DNA of 64,000 bases from CBDBCU01 sp965242615 (GCA_965242615.1 CBDESR010000005.1:496001-560000); one strand, 5' to 3'; positions 15,706 through 25,355 are shown, numbered from the stretch's first letter. Program-made: numbers and translations. The notes: generated by a model from the letters alone, not told the origin.

Positions 15706-18434
15706 AGCGCAACAGCTCCCAGCAACTTCTCGTCAATCCACCTCCTAGTTTCTTGCTGAATAGATTCCGCCTCAGCCAGTATCCGACGGACATTTTCGCG
15801 CCGGAGATTGAACTCCAAGACAATCGCCTCTTGTTCTTCCAAGTCAGGAATTAGAATCCTCAGATTTTCCACGTCTTCATTGGCAAGACGGGGAAGGGTG
15901 TTCCCGGTCGTCATGTGGGTTGTCTGGAGCAATACCAACTGGCTACGCAGCACGACGGCCAAGTATTCCGGCGACAAAAATCCCCGGTCTTTAACCCTGA
16001 GAACAAGGAACTCGGTTGAGCAGGAACCGTCAGACTCAGCCAGATATACCTTGTTCAGATACGGACGCAACCGCGCAAAAAGAACGTCACCTTCCTGGTA
16101 AATATAGCAACTTCCCGCCGCCTGTTCCGTGGCGGAGATAAGCTCACCAGTATGGCTTTGGACTTGAGCCAACCCCAAATAACTCCCGAGTGGTGCCTTA
16201 ATTTGGTTGCGCTCAAAGCTGACCACGTCGGCGAGCCGTGCAACCTCGGCATTTTGCGACGCGGACAGAATCATACGCAGAGCCGACGTACGCTCCGGAT
16301 GGTAGTAATCCGCTCCGAGTTTTCCGTCAACATCACGATGCCTTACCGCAAAGCACTCCGGCTTAGCCCGCACCGCAGGGCTTACACTGAAAAAGAGCGT
16401 CGGGTCTCGCTGAAACTCCTTATATTGCCCCACCAGACCGGTGTCGGCAATCAGTTCTCGCCGCCGTTCCTGCCAACCCGCTTCTCCTTTGACGCCGCCC
16501 TCCCGCCACTCGTAAAACACCCGGTAGTCAAACAGATCGCAGCTCTGGATTTCCACCCGTTCTTGGCGCGGCTCCTCCCGTTCCACCCGTTTGGCAAAGG
16601 TTTCCCGCCCGGTAGCGTCATAGCCGATATTCTCCGCCAATGCCATAAAAATGGCTTCGTCGTCCGCTACCCTTTCCCCATCCCGCCGGCGTTGCAGAAA
16701 AACGATGCTGGCTTTAACCCCGGCGTCATAGTGGCTGAAGGCCGATTGCGGCAGGCTGACCACCGCCAGCAGTTGAAAGTTTTCCAGCAGCCAGTGGCGT
16801 ATCCCCTGCAAGGATGAATTCGTCAAAACCCCGTCCGGCAGCACCACGGCGGCCCGCCCGCCCGGTTTCAGAAAGGAATGTACCCGCTCCAGAAACAGGA
16901 TTTCCGTCTTGACGCTGGCCTGTTCCTTGACCGCCTTGGCCCCGGCTTTAGCCCCGCCCGCCGCCCCCTCGCCGCCGACTTCGGCGTCAATTTGCTGATA
17001 GTTCTTGTTCAAGTAGCGGCGCAGCGCAAACTGCTCCAGGTAGCCGTCCCCCTTTTCCGACCGCCGCACCACCGAGCCAAAGGGCGGGTTGGTCAGCACC
17101 AGGTCAAACCGGCCGGCTGCCAATTCCCCCTTGCGGCCGTTCAGTTCCGCAAAGAAATCCAGCGCATCGTGGCCGACGATGTTGGTATGGCCGTCATCGT
17201 GAATAATCATATTCATCTTGGCGACCCGGGCCAACGCCTCGTTAAACTCAATGCCAAACAGGTTGTTTTGGGCAAAGTCATGCCAGTAGCGGAAATGCTC
17301 GACGCTTTGCCGCGGGTCAGTCTGATGCCCGGGATAATGCCGGTCGGCTTCCCGCCGCACATAGTCCAGGGCATACAGCAGAAACCCGCCGGAACCGCAA
17401 GCCGGGTCCAGCACCAAGTCCGTACGCGACGGTTGCAGCATCGCCACCGCAAAGGCAATCAACTCCCGCGGCGTAAAGTATTGCCCGAAATCCCCCTTGA
17501 AAAACCCGCCCATAAACTCCTCAAAGGCCACGCCCTTGGTGTCCAGTTCGGTATTATTCAGGGAAATCCCCTCCAAATGCTCCACGCATTGCGCCAAAAT
17601 CGGCGGCTCCACATTGATGCTCTCGGTGAACACCGCCGGCTGTTGCCGCTGCTCCGCGTCATACAGCCGATTGATGCGGTCCGCCAGTTGGCGGTTCGTC
17701 TCCCCCTCCCGCCGCTGAAAGTGGTACGGCTGCCCCTCCTGCAAATCCAGGTTTTTCTCATCCCGATACTTGATGAACACCAGCTTGCAGAACTCGCCGA
17801 AAGCCACGATGGGACTGCGCTTGCCGCCCTCCCACAAAGTTTGATGGCACTTGCGAATCGCCGCCCGCAATTCCTCCCGGGAAACCGCCGGCAAATCCTG
17901 CCCATTGCCGCCCTTGAGAAAACGCCAAGGCGGCGGATTGCCGTAGTTGACCGGAATATCAGTAAAGATGTTGCGTTCCCGCTCCCCCGGAGGGAACCGG
18001 TCAAAACGCAATAGGCGGCGGGTACGCCCGGCTACCACCCCACAGTACTTGGCACCCAAACTGGCCCGGTAGCCGCAGGCTTGCTCGATAGCCTGCTCAA
18101 AAGCCGGGTCCGCCACCTCCTCCCGCTTGCACTCAAAGACGAAATAAGGCGACTTCCCTTCATCATCCCGGTAGATGACCAAATCGGCATAGATGTTGGG
18201 CGTCCGCCCCGTAACCGTAACCTCGACGCCAATCCGCTCCGCCGGGTATTCGTAGCGGTAAATCAGCTCTGCCCACAGTTCAGCCCGCACCTTCTCCTCT
18301 GGATCCACCCACCGGTGAGAACGTTTATCATCCCCATAGCGGATCCGCTCCCGCCCACCTTCTACCTCCAGCCGGGCATAGCCCTCCGCTAGGGCCCGCT
18401 CCAGATAAGTTCCCCCGGGCATCACTGTCACCAT
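15702..18434 (-). CDS. Restriction-methylation-specificity fusion protein (type I/IIG-like)
   Basis: The protein of about 910 residues has three parts. The N-terminus resembles the HsdR nuclease domain, with ADLVIYRD and FVFECKR giving the PD-(D/E)xK residues. The centre is an N6-adenine methyltransferase with motif I LDPACGSGGFL and catalytic TNPPFGS. The last ~200 residues are one HsdS-like target-recognition domain (YIYQEGDVLFARLRPYLNK, TTGNTLPRL) with a helical end. No helicase subunit is near, so it resembles type IIG single-chain enzymes rather than classic type I. I prefer the ATG at 18434, which has a G-rich ribosome-binding site; the frame could also start at 18515. It overlaps the HEPN gene by 4 bp. 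Confidence 0.85.
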   Translation of the reverse strand: MVTVMPGGTYLERALAEGYARLEVEGGRERIRYGDDKRSHRWVDPEEKVRAELWAELIYRYEYPAERIGVEVTVTGRTPNIYADLVIYRDDEGKSPYFVFECKREEVADPAFEQAIEQACGYRASLGAKYCGVVAGRTRRLLRFDRFPPGERERNIFTDIPVNYGNPPPWRFLKGGNGQDLPAVSREELRAAIRKCHQTLWEGGKRSPIVAFGEFCKLVFIKYRDEKNLDLQEGQPYHFQRREGETNRQLADRINRLYDAEQRQQPAVFTESINVEPPILAQCVEHLEGISLNNTELDTKGVAFEEFMGGFFKGDFGQYFTPRELIAFAVAMLQPSRTDLVLDPACGSGGFLLYALDYVRREADRHYPGHQTDPRQSVEHFRYWHDFAQNNLFGIEFNEALARVAKMNMIIHDDGHTNIVGHDALDFFAELNGRKGELAAGRFDLVLTNPPFGSVVRRSEKGDGYLEQFALRRYLNKNYQQIDAEVGGEGAAGGAKAGAKAVKEQASVKTEILFLERVHSFLKPGGRAAVVLPDGVLTNSSLQGIRHWLLENFQLLAVVSLPQSAFSHYDAGVKASIVFLQRRRDGERVADDEAIFMALAENIGYDATGRETFAKRVEREEPRQERVEIQSCDLFDYRVFYEWREGGVKGEAGWQERRRELIADTGLVGQYKEFQRDPTLFFSVSPAVRAKPECFAVRHRDVDGKLGADYYHPERTSALRMILSASQNAEVARLADVVSFERNQIKAPLGSYLGLAQVQSHTGELISATEQAAGSCYIYQEGDVLFARLRPYLNKVYLAESDGSCSTEFLVLRVKDRGFLSPEYLAVVLRSQLVLLQTTHMTTGNTLPRLANEDVENLRILIPDLEEQEAIVLEFNLRRENVRRILAEAESIQQETRRWIDEKLLGAVAL

Positions 18435-18568
18435 ATTGCTGCCCCCCGTCCTACTCGTTTCGGGAGAGATTAGCACAGTCACCGATAAAGCGCAACCTCT
18501 CCCCATTCCCGCCAACCGGTATGCGACCGGCCAGAGTTTATTTTGGGGAAAACCCTTGCCATAGGGTT

Positions 18569-18574
18569 TATAAT
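18569..18574 (+). promoter_or_regulatory. -10 element upstream of malic enzyme
   Basis: A perfect TATAAT lies 46 bp before the ATG at 18621. I do not see a good -35 at the usual distance, so the promoter call is tentative. Confidence 0.35.
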
Positions 18575-18620
18575 TGATGAACTAAACGCCAGCAAGTCAG
18601 CAATTAAGAGCAAGGGAGAT

Positions 18621-19778
18621 ATGATGGACTACGGCGCAGAAGCAATCAGCCGCCACCGGGCCAGCCGGGGCAAGGTCAGCATCGCTCCGAAAATGAAGGT
18701 GGAGACTATGGAGGAGCTATCCATAGCCTATACGCCGGGCGTGGCGGCGGTGAGTATGGCCATCCACCACGACCTGGCGGAAAGTTTTGCCCTGACTAAC
18801 CGCGGCAACACCGTGGCCGTGGTGTCCGACGGCTCCGCCGTGCTGGGCTTGGGCAATGTAGGGCCGGAGGCGGCCATGGCGGTGATGGAGGGCAAGTCCA
18901 TCCTGTTCAAGGGTCTGGCCGACATTGACGCCTTTCCCATCTGCTTGGGGACGCAGGATAATGCGTCGATAATTCAGACCGTCCGCAACTTGTCGCCCTC
19001 TTTCGGCGGTATTAACCTCGAGGACATCGCCGCCCCCCGCTGCTTTGAGATTGAGGAAAGCCTGCAAGACTTGGGCATCCCGGTCTTTCACGACGACCAG
19101 CACGGTACTTCCATTGTGGTTCTGGCGTCGCTCATCAACGCCCTGCGGGTGGTGGGCAAGCGTATGGAGGAAGTGAAAATCGTCTTTTCCGGGGCCGGCG
19201 CCGGCGGCATTGCCTCGACCAAGCTGCTGGTGGACTACGGCGCCAAGAATATCATCCTGGTGGACAGCCGGGGGATTATTCACCGTGGCCGCAGCGACCT
19301 GACTTCGGTAAAGCGGGAGATGCTGGACATCACCAACCCGGAGAATGTATCCGGGGGATTGGATGCGGCGTTGCAAGGCGCGGATGTGTTTATCGGGCTG
19401 TCGGTGGGGGATACGGTCAGCCCGGATATGGTGCGGAGTATGGCGCGGGATGCGGTGGTGCTGGCCGCCGCCAATCCGACGCCGGAAATCTGGCCGGATG
19501 CGGCGGCCGCCGCCGGGGCCCGGGTGGTCGGCACCGGCCGCAGCGACTTTCCCAATCAGATTAACAACAGCCTGGCTTTCCCCGGCGTATTCCGCGGCGC
19601 GCTCGACGCCCGGGCGCCGCGCATCACTACCGGGATGAAACTGGCCGCTGCGGAAGCCCTGGCCGGCTTGGTGGCTGAACCGACGCCGGAACACATCATA
19701 CCCTGGTCGCTGGACGGGGCGGTAGTGCCGGCGGTAGCCCAAGCCGTAGCCGGGGCTTGGCAGTCCGAGCAAGGGTAA
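18621..19778 (+). CDS. NAD(P)-dependent malic enzyme
   Basis: The protein of about 385 residues makes pyruvate and CO2 from malate. Visible motifs are SIAYTPGVAAV, TVAVVSDGSAVLGLGNVGP, the metal-binding PVFHDDQHGTS and the dinucleotide fold FSGAGAGGIASTKL. Length fits short bacterial malic enzymes lacking the phosphotransacetylase domain. GGGAGA lies just before the tandem ATGs at 18621 and 18624; the longer frame from 18543 has no such site. With ppcA at 47 kb it could take part in C4-acid interconversion. NAD versus NADP preference cannot be read. Confidence 0.92.
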   Translation: MMDYGAEAISRHRASRGKVSIAPKMKVETMEELSIAYTPGVAAVSMAIHHDLAESFALTNRGNTVAVVSDGSAVLGLGNVGPEAAMAVMEGKSILFKGLADIDAFPICLGTQDNASIIQTVRNLSPSFGGINLEDIAAPRCFEIEESLQDLGIPVFHDDQHGTSIVVLASLINALRVVGKRMEEVKIVFSGAGAGGIASTKLLVDYGAKNIILVDSRGIIHRGRSDLTSVKREMLDITNPENVSGGLDAALQGADVFIGLSVGDTVSPDMVRSMARDAVVLAAANPTPEIWPDAAAAAGARVVGTGRSDFPNQINNSLAFPGVFRGALDARAPRITTGMKLAAAEALAGLVAEPTPEHIIPWSLDGAVVPAVAQAVAGAWQSEQG

Positions 19779-19795
19779 GGGTAGGAGACAGCCTT

Positions 19796-20185
19796 ATGTC
19801 CCCCGAACTGATTGCAATAATCGGCGTCGGCATTGCCCTGCTTACCGTCCAGATTTCGATAGCCGGGCTGCTGGTAACTCTGATGCTACAGTCGGAAAGG
19901 CGCACCAACCAGCGCCTTGACCGGCTGGAAGATCGGGTCACCCGCGAAATCCAACTGTTTCGGGCGGAAGTCAACCAACGTTTTGAGCGTCAGGAAGTCG
20001 AAACCAAGCGGCAATTCGAGCGTCAGGAAGACCAGATAGAGCAGCGGTTTGGAGAAGTCAAAGAACAATTTGCCGCTTTGGACGAACGGGTTCGTGGCCT
20101 AGAACGGGGACAAGCCCGTTTGGCCGCCGAGCTTTCCCTGCTGAAAGACTTTTTCACCCACTTCCTGCAGCGGGAACGGGAATAG
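19796..20185 (+). CDS. Short membrane protein with coiled coil
   Basis: The 129-residue protein has one N-terminal membrane helix (about residues 4-29) and a long charged coiled coil (RRTNQRLDRLEDRV..., two ETKRQFERQE-type units), ending in a conserved ARLAAELSLLKDFFTHFL tail. AGGAGA lies 7 bp before the ATG at 19796. Its paralogue begins 75 bp downstream. No function is known to me; such proteins may tether or space other membrane components. Confidence 0.75.
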   Translation: MSPELIAIIGVGIALLTVQISIAGLLVTLMLQSERRTNQRLDRLEDRVTREIQLFRAEVNQRFERQEVETKRQFERQEDQIEQRFGEVKEQFAALDERVRGLERGQARLAAELSLLKDFFTHFLQRERE

Positions 20186-20260
20186 GCGGCAGTTTATGGC
20201 CGGCATCCCGTCGGCTATAAGGCATTTCCTTGCCGTCTAATTCAAGTTAAGGAGAACTTT

Positions 20261-20827
20261 ATGACGCCGGAGCTGACCCCGTTGCTGACCGGTTTCATCG
20301 GCTTGGGCATTACCATACTGGCTGTAGGGGTTTCCCTGGCGGCGCTGGTGGTAACGCTGCATATCCGCTCGGAAAAACGCACCGAAGCGCGGATTGACCG
20401 GTTGGAAACCGAGCTGAAGCGGGAAATGGCTCAGATGCGGGCCGAGACCAACCAACGGTTTGAGAGCCAGGAAGGCGAAACCAAACGGCAGTTCGAGCGT
20501 CAGGAAGCCGAAACCAAGCGGCAATTCGAGTGGCAGGAAGCCGAAACCAAGCGGCAATTCGAGCGACAGGAATCCGAAACCAAGCGGCAGTTCGAGCGGC
20601 AAGAAGCCGAAATCAAGCGGCTATTCGAGCGGCAGGAAGCCGAAACCAAGCGGCTATTCGAGCGGCAGGAGGACCAAACCAATCAGCGGTTTGGAGAATT
20701 CAAAGAACAGTTTGCCGCTTTGGACGAACGGATCCGGGGTTTGGAAGGGGGGCAAGCCCGTTTGGCGGCTGAGCTTTCCCTATTGAAAGACCTTTTCACC
20801 CACTTCCTGCGGCCGGAACAGCCCTGA
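20261..20827 (+). CDS. Paralogous membrane coiled-coil protein with expanded 11-residue repeats
   Basis: The 188-residue protein is closely related to the gene before it: same N-terminal membrane helix, same EQFAALDER and ARLAAELSLLKDLFTHFL tail. It differs by carrying about seven tandem copies of an 11-residue unit (AETKRQFERQE) where the paralogue has about two. An 11-residue period fits a right-handed or straight coiled coil. The ribosome-binding site AAGGAGA is close to the ATG. Unknown function. Confidence 0.75.
   Translation: MTPELTPLLTGFIGLGITILAVGVSLAALVVTLHIRSEKRTEARIDRLETELKREMAQMRAETNQRFESQEGETKRQFERQEAETKRQFEWQEAETKRQFERQESETKRQFERQEAEIKRLFERQEAETKRLFERQEDQTNQRFGEFKEQFAALDERIRGLEGGQARLAAELSLLKDLFTHFLRPEQP
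20465..20690 (+). repeat. Tandem 33-bp repeat inside the coiled-coil gene
   Basis: About seven near-identical 33-bp units start with GAAACCAAGCGGCAATTCGAG or close variants (one base swaps such as CGGCAG/CGGCTA). The high DNA identity suggests recent expansion by slippage or unequal crossing-over, likely variable between strains. Confidence 0.85.
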
Positions 20828-20852
20828 CTTTCAGCTCGAGGCTACCTCCGCT

Positions 20853-22421
20853 ATGCCCAACTCCATTACCATCGAATCCTTGGAGCGGATGCGCCCTAAC
20901 CTGCGCGCCGTGGCGGCGGAGCGGGCCAAGCGGCTGCCCGGTTTGCTCTACTGCGATCTGCGGCTGCAAGTGCGGGAGGAGAAAGGGGCATCCGCCGAGA
21001 ATGGCAGTGAACGGGCCAGCGGCGCGGATGTCGCCTTTGACTTTGGGGTGCGGGTTATTGCCGGCGGCCGTTATCCCGCCGCTGGCTACTACGGCCGGAT
21101 ACTGGGCGCGGCCGACGCCGCTGACATTGAGGGGGTGGTTTGGGATGGCATCTGGCAGGCTCACCGCCGGGCTCAAGCCAACGCCCGGCAAAAAGCGCAA
21201 GCCAAAAGCCGTTTCCCCGGCATTGCCGACCGCTTGTCCGCCACGGATTTAGCCCCGGTACCGGCAGTGCAGGATTCCGTTCCCGCCCTTTATCAGGTTG
21301 ACCCGCGCAGTGTCCCCCTGTCTGAAGTGGTCCAGATGGCGGTGGTGGGCTGCAAGGCGGCCCAAGGGCAAGGCGGCGCCATCCGCTACGCTACGGCCGC
21401 GGTCAGTACCAGCTTGACCCGGGAGCTGTTTATCAGTTCCGACGGGGCGGATCTTGACCAAAGTTTTGCTCAGACCGAGGGTTTTGTCCTGGCGATTGGC
21501 GCGGGGGAACACGGCAACTTTGAGCTGTATGACTTTACCGGGCATCAGCGCGGTTGGGAAATCCTGACCGAGGGCTATGCCAACGGCCCGATTATCCTGC
21601 CCAACTATGTTGACTTCTGCGGCCGGTTGGCGGCCGATACTGCCGAAGTAGCCGCCGCGCCGCCGCTGCAACCGCCGGATAAGGAAGTTACAGTAGTAAC
21701 CGACCCTCACTTTAACACCCTGCTGGTTCACGAAGTGGTCGGTCATCCAGCGGAACTCGACCGTGCCTTAAAATACGAAACGGCGTATGCCGGCCGTTCC
21801 TGGTTTCTGAAAAACTTGCAGGAGAATCAGTTGGGGCGGCCGATAGCGTCGCCGTTGGTCAATGCCTTTTCCGACCCGTTAATGGAGGGTTACGGCTCTT
21901 TCCGCTATGACCACGAAGGAACGCCGGCCCGCCGGGCGTACATCATCCGGGACGGGACGCTGGAGGAACTGCTGAACAACCGGCAGACCGCCGCGATCAT
22001 CGGAGCAACGCCCAACGGGTCGGCCCGGGCTACGGAAGCCCACTTGATTCCCCTGATTCGGATGACTAATACGGTTTTCGCGCCGGGCGACCGTTGCCCG
22101 CAGGACATCATTGCCGAAGTGGATTCCGGTTATTACATTGCCGGCCACCGCACTCCCTCCATTGCCGAATCCCGGGAAAATTTCCGCATCACGGCGGTAA
22201 AGGTGTATGAAATCCGGAATGGGCAGCTGGGCCGGCTGTACCGGGACGGGGGGATAACCGCCGATTCCCGTGACTATTTCCACTCCATCGACGCCGTGGG
22301 CAATGACCTGCGGGTGAACCCCATTCCCAACTGCGGCAAGGGGCAGCCGATGCAAGCCAAGCGGATGAGCAACGGCGGCCCGACAATGCGCGGCGTGGCC
22401 CGGCTGACCGGGCCGGGGTAA
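20853..22421 (+). CDS. tldD: TldD/PmbA-family metalloprotease
   Basis: The 522-residue protein has the TldD zinc motif HEVVGH at residues 293-298, followed by ELDRAL and, ~40 residues later, the LVNAFSDP and EGTPARR segments. TldD works with TldE (PmbA) to degrade unfolded peptides and to mature some ribosomal peptides and antitoxins. No TldE partner is adjacent; it may be elsewhere or this protein may act alone. It starts 25 bp after the coiled-coil gene and could share its transcript. Confidence 0.88.
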   Translation: MPNSITIESLERMRPNLRAVAAERAKRLPGLLYCDLRLQVREEKGASAENGSERASGADVAFDFGVRVIAGGRYPAAGYYGRILGAADAADIEGVVWDGIWQAHRRAQANARQKAQAKSRFPGIADRLSATDLAPVPAVQDSVPALYQVDPRSVPLSEVVQMAVVGCKAAQGQGGAIRYATAAVSTSLTRELFISSDGADLDQSFAQTEGFVLAIGAGEHGNFELYDFTGHQRGWEILTEGYANGPIILPNYVDFCGRLAADTAEVAAAPPLQPPDKEVTVVTDPHFNTLLVHEVVGHPAELDRALKYETAYAGRSWFLKNLQENQLGRPIASPLVNAFSDPLMEGYGSFRYDHEGTPARRAYIIRDGTLEELLNNRQTAAIIGATPNGSARATEAHLIPLIRMTNTVFAPGDRCPQDIIAEVDSGYYIAGHRTPSIAESRENFRITAVKVYEIRNGQLGRLYRDGGITADSRDYFHSIDAVGNDLRVNPIPNCGKGQPMQAKRMSNGGPTMRGVARLTGPG

Positions 22422-22467
22422 GCGGACGGGCGGCAGCCACCGGCGTATTGCGGCCGGAACCGCTGCC

Positions 22468-22884
22468 CTACTGAAGGTTCATCGCCGTCAAACCGATTTG
22501 AGCCAGTTCCTCATCCCGGGCCAGCCAACCGCCGACGCCGATGCCGCCCATAATGACGCCTTCGGAGCCGCGCACCACTACGCCGCCGATTCCCGGAGTC
22601 AGGTTGGGGTCGCCGTAGTCGCTGACGGTGCGGCCGCGCTCTTTCAGTTGTTCGCCGTGGGGGCCGGTGTCCATACCCATCACGGCGGCGGTGTAGGCTT
22701 TGCGGAAGGCGTGGCGGCGGGCGTAAAGGCGCACATTGTCCATCTGGGCGTAGGCCACCATATTGCCGGCGTCGTCCACGATGGCAATGGCGACCGGCAA
22801 GCCGCCGGGCTTGGTTACTTCGGCGATGACGGCTTGCATCGCGGCTTGGGCTTGGCTGAAGTCAATGTAGGGTTTTTGAGCCAT
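22468..22884 (-). CDS. GlcG/HbpS-family heme-binding-like protein
   Basis: The 138-residue protein matches GlcG/HbpS: DFSQAQAAMQAVIAEV at the start, VAIAIVDDAGNMVAY, the RHAFRKAYTA helix, TPGIGGVVV and the glycine-rich GGIGVGGWLARDEELA end. Some members bind heme; many sit beside oxidoreductases without a known role. No membrane segment or signal peptide is seen. Confidence 0.85.
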   Translation of the reverse strand: MAQKPYIDFSQAQAAMQAVIAEVTKPGGLPVAIAIVDDAGNMVAYAQMDNVRLYARRHAFRKAYTAAVMGMDTGPHGEQLKERGRTVSDYGDPNLTPGIGGVVVRGSEGVIMGGIGVGGWLARDEELAQIGLTAMNLQ

Positions 22885-22960
22885 GGGGGTTTAACCTCTC
22901 TTATTGGCAGTGGGCGGCCGGTTTGGCCGCCGCTATTCGGATGGATGGCACTGTCGAATT

Positions 22961-23395
22961 CTACGCCGCTTGCTGGGCGGCGGCTGGGCAGCCTATGGCC
23001 GCCAAGGCCCGGTTCACTTCGGCCAGCCGGGTGTTATAGTCCAGCAGCAGCAGTTTGGCGGCGGCTTTTGGGGTGATGCCCAACCGCCGGGCCAAGTCGA
23101 CGGTGGTAATGTTCTGCTCCCGCATTGCGGTATAAAGGTCGAGTTGGGCGGCGATAAGGGGCTGGACGCCAACCAATTCCTGCCCCTCGACCCAAGGGCT
23201 GGGAGTGGGCAGTTCCTTCTGCCGGTCGATATAGGCTTCCAGCATTACCACTAAGCAATCCTCAGCCAGGATGATGCACTCCTTGTAGGTTTTGCCGCCG
23301 CAGGTGGCCCCTTGGACATCGGGAAACTGGACTACAAAGCCGCCGTCATTTTCGTACTCGTCCAGGGTAAAGTTGCAGGGAAAGACATAGCGCAT
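22961..23395 (-). CDS. hicB: HicB-family antitoxin
   Basis: The 144-residue protein has the HicB partial RNase-H-like fold (GGFVVQFPDVQGATCGGKTYKECIILAEDCL) and a C-terminal helix-turn-helix (TTVDLARRLGITPKAAAKLL), which would bind the operon's promoter. It starts 3 bp after the hicA stop, so toxin comes first, as is usual. The C-terminus is alanine-rich. Confidence 0.9.
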   Translation of the reverse strand: MRYVFPCNFTLDEYENDGGFVVQFPDVQGATCGGKTYKECIILAEDCLVVMLEAYIDRQKELPTPSPWVEGQELVGVQPLIAAQLDLYTAMREQNITTVDLARRLGITPKAAAKLLLLDYNTRLAEVNRALAAIGCPAAAQQAA

Positions 23396-23398
23396 AGT

Positions 23399-23605
23399 TT
23401 AGAACCTCCGCGGGTTAATGCCCAAGTCTTTGAGCATAGAGAACAGCGTTCCCGGGCGGATTTCCCCATCCGGCACGAAAGTATCCAAGTCACCAAGATA
23501 CAACCTGCCGTGGCTGCCTTTGCCGCGTTCCGGGTCAAAGTAATAGTCTAACTCGTTATTGCGGGCGTAGCGGCGGGCCCGGCGCAGGAACTCGTTGCGG
23601 TTCAT
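23399..23605 (-). CDS. hicA: HicA-family mRNA interferase toxin
   Basis: The 68-residue protein has the double-stranded-RNA-binding fold of HicA, with the active-site histidine in GKGSHGRLY and the C-terminal GTLFSMLKDLGINP. It cleaves mRNA when free of HicB. The gene precedes hicB in the same operon. It is intact, so the pair is probably active. Confidence 0.9.
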   Translation of the reverse strand: MNRNEFLRRARRYARNNELDYYFDPERGKGSHGRLYLGDLDTFVPDGEIRPGTLFSMLKDLGINPRRF

Positions 23606-23702
23606 TGGGCTATATTAGCCGGCGATTGATAAGGTGTCAAAGGCGTTGGCGCTGGCCGGTTTTGTCCCCCGGGTTGCCGTGACAACCCGGGGGACAAAGG
23701 CT

Positions 23703-25355
23703 TTAGATGCTGGCTTCGCGGCGGTGGATGCCGGTGGCGCCGCTGGGTCGGTTGCTGCGCTGTTCCTCGATCTGGGGAGTGCCGTCCAGTTCAGCGCAGC
23801 GCACCTCAAAGGTATGGTCGCCGGCGGCAAAAGGCCAGTCGTAACGCCAGATAACCCAAGTGGTTTCAGACAGGGGCGTCCGCAGTTGGGCGCCTTGCCA
23901 GGGGCCACCATCGACCCGCACCTGCACTTTAGAAATGCCGCGGGCGCCGGAAAAGGCGATGCCGCCCACCGGCACCAACCGCTGTCCGTCCTGGTCGGTG
24001 ATGTTCCGCACGGCTACGGTGTCAATGACCGAGGTGGCTTTCACTTGAGCCACTTCGTCCCAGCCGCGCTCGACCCAATAGCCTTCCCGGTACTGGTCGG
24101 TTACTTCGATGGAGACAATCCACTTGGGCTGTTTCATTCCGTAGCGGTCGGGGAGCCAAATCCGCAGGGGAAAGCCGTGGTCGAAGGGCAGGGGTTCGCC
24201 GTCCCAAGCGTAGCAGAGCATAATCCGCTCGTCGGAGTTAATCAGGTCGAGGGCAACGGTTTCGTAGAACCCGTCGGCGGATTTGATGACCAGATAGCGG
24301 GAGTTGTCCAGAGGCTGCCAGTCGGCCAACAGGGTTTGCAGGCTGACGCCCGTCCACCAAGTAGTGCTAATCAGGGTGGTGCCAATGCGCCCGGAGATGC
24401 AGGAGAGGGTTACATACTGGTCGCGGGAGGGATAGGCGCGGATCTGCTCGATGGTCATTTCCATCGGGTTGGCGACCAAGCCGGTTACTGGCAAAGTCCA
24501 GTTGGAGATGTCAATAAAGGTGGGTTCAGTGCGGAGGAAAACCTGATAGTGGTCTTCGACCGGGGTATATTCGGGGCGGGTGCCGGGCGCCGGCGTTACC
24601 GGGTCGCCGTCGTTGGGCAAGGGGCGGCGCGGCATCGGCGGCATTGTAGTATCCACCGCTTGGTCGAAGCGGTTGCGTTCGTTCTGGTTCAGCACCATCC
24701 CCAAGCCGGCGCCGGCTACGGTGATGGTAGCAGTGGTCGCGCCGAGACGGACGAGGAACTGGCGGCGGTTGAGGACATTGGCGGCGCGAATTTCGCCGTT
24801 GACGGTAATCACGGACGGGCCGGCGGTGCGGCGGTACAGGTATCCGGCAGCCAATCCCCAAACCAGGAACAGAGCCAGCAGCACGATGGCCGTTACCAGC
24901 GGGTTCATTGTGGATTGGCCCATCGGCAGGCTGACGATAATCATTGGCAGGCCAAAGATGACGCCGATAAGCAAGCCGGGGACGGGCTGGGACAAGAGGC
25001 CGTTGTTGAGAGACGGGGCCGAGTTGTCGCCGTCCCGGACTTTGCGGGTCAGGAAAAATAGGGCGCAGACCGCGATGCCAATGCCAAAGAACATCAGGAT
25101 AGCGCCCAACTGTTCCCCGGTTTTGGCGGCGGCGGCTACGCTGAACCCGGCAAGGCGCAAGCCGTCAATCATCAGGTCAATGCCGAAAGTCACCAGCGGC
25201 CCCGGCAGTTCCCGGGCAATCCAGTCAAAGAGGGCAAAGGGGGTAAAGGGCAAGTCCAGCAGCTTGTCGGCCAGATACATCAGCCCAATCAGAGGGGCGG
25301 TCAGCAGCGCGCCGGCCAAGGCCCCGAACCCCAGGCTGGGCAACAATTTTTTCAT
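23703..25355 (-). CDS. Membrane-anchored molybdopterin oxidoreductase (sulfite oxidase-like)
   Basis: The protein of about 550 residues has four to five N-terminal membrane helices and then a twin catalytic part: a molybdopterin domain with the likely Mo-ligand cysteine in VTLSCISGRIG, and a C-terminal immunoglobulin-like dimerisation domain (VAFSG-type GGIAFSGARGISKVQVRVDGG). This layout is like sulfite-oxidase-family proteins of bacteria. Substrate may be sulfite or another S- or N-oxide. The ATG at 25355 has AGGAG 7 bp upstream. No heme subunit gene is adjacent. Confidence 0.88.
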   Translation of the reverse strand: MKKLLPSLGFGALAGALLTAPLIGLMYLADKLLDLPFTPFALFDWIARELPGPLVTFGIDLMIDGLRLAGFSVAAAAKTGEQLGAILMFFGIGIAVCALFFLTRKVRDGDNSAPSLNNGLLSQPVPGLLIGVIFGLPMIIVSLPMGQSTMNPLVTAIVLLALFLVWGLAAGYLYRRTAGPSVITVNGEIRAANVLNRRQFLVRLGATTATITVAGAGLGMVLNQNERNRFDQAVDTTMPPMPRRPLPNDGDPVTPAPGTRPEYTPVEDHYQVFLRTEPTFIDISNWTLPVTGLVANPMEMTIEQIRAYPSRDQYVTLSCISGRIGTTLISTTWWTGVSLQTLLADWQPLDNSRYLVIKSADGFYETVALDLINSDERIMLCYAWDGEPLPFDHGFPLRIWLPDRYGMKQPKWIVSIEVTDQYREGYWVERGWDEVAQVKATSVIDTVAVRNITDQDGQRLVPVGGIAFSGARGISKVQVRVDGGPWQGAQLRTPLSETTWVIWRYDWPFAAGDHTFEVRCAELDGTPQIEEQRSNRPSGATGIHRREASI

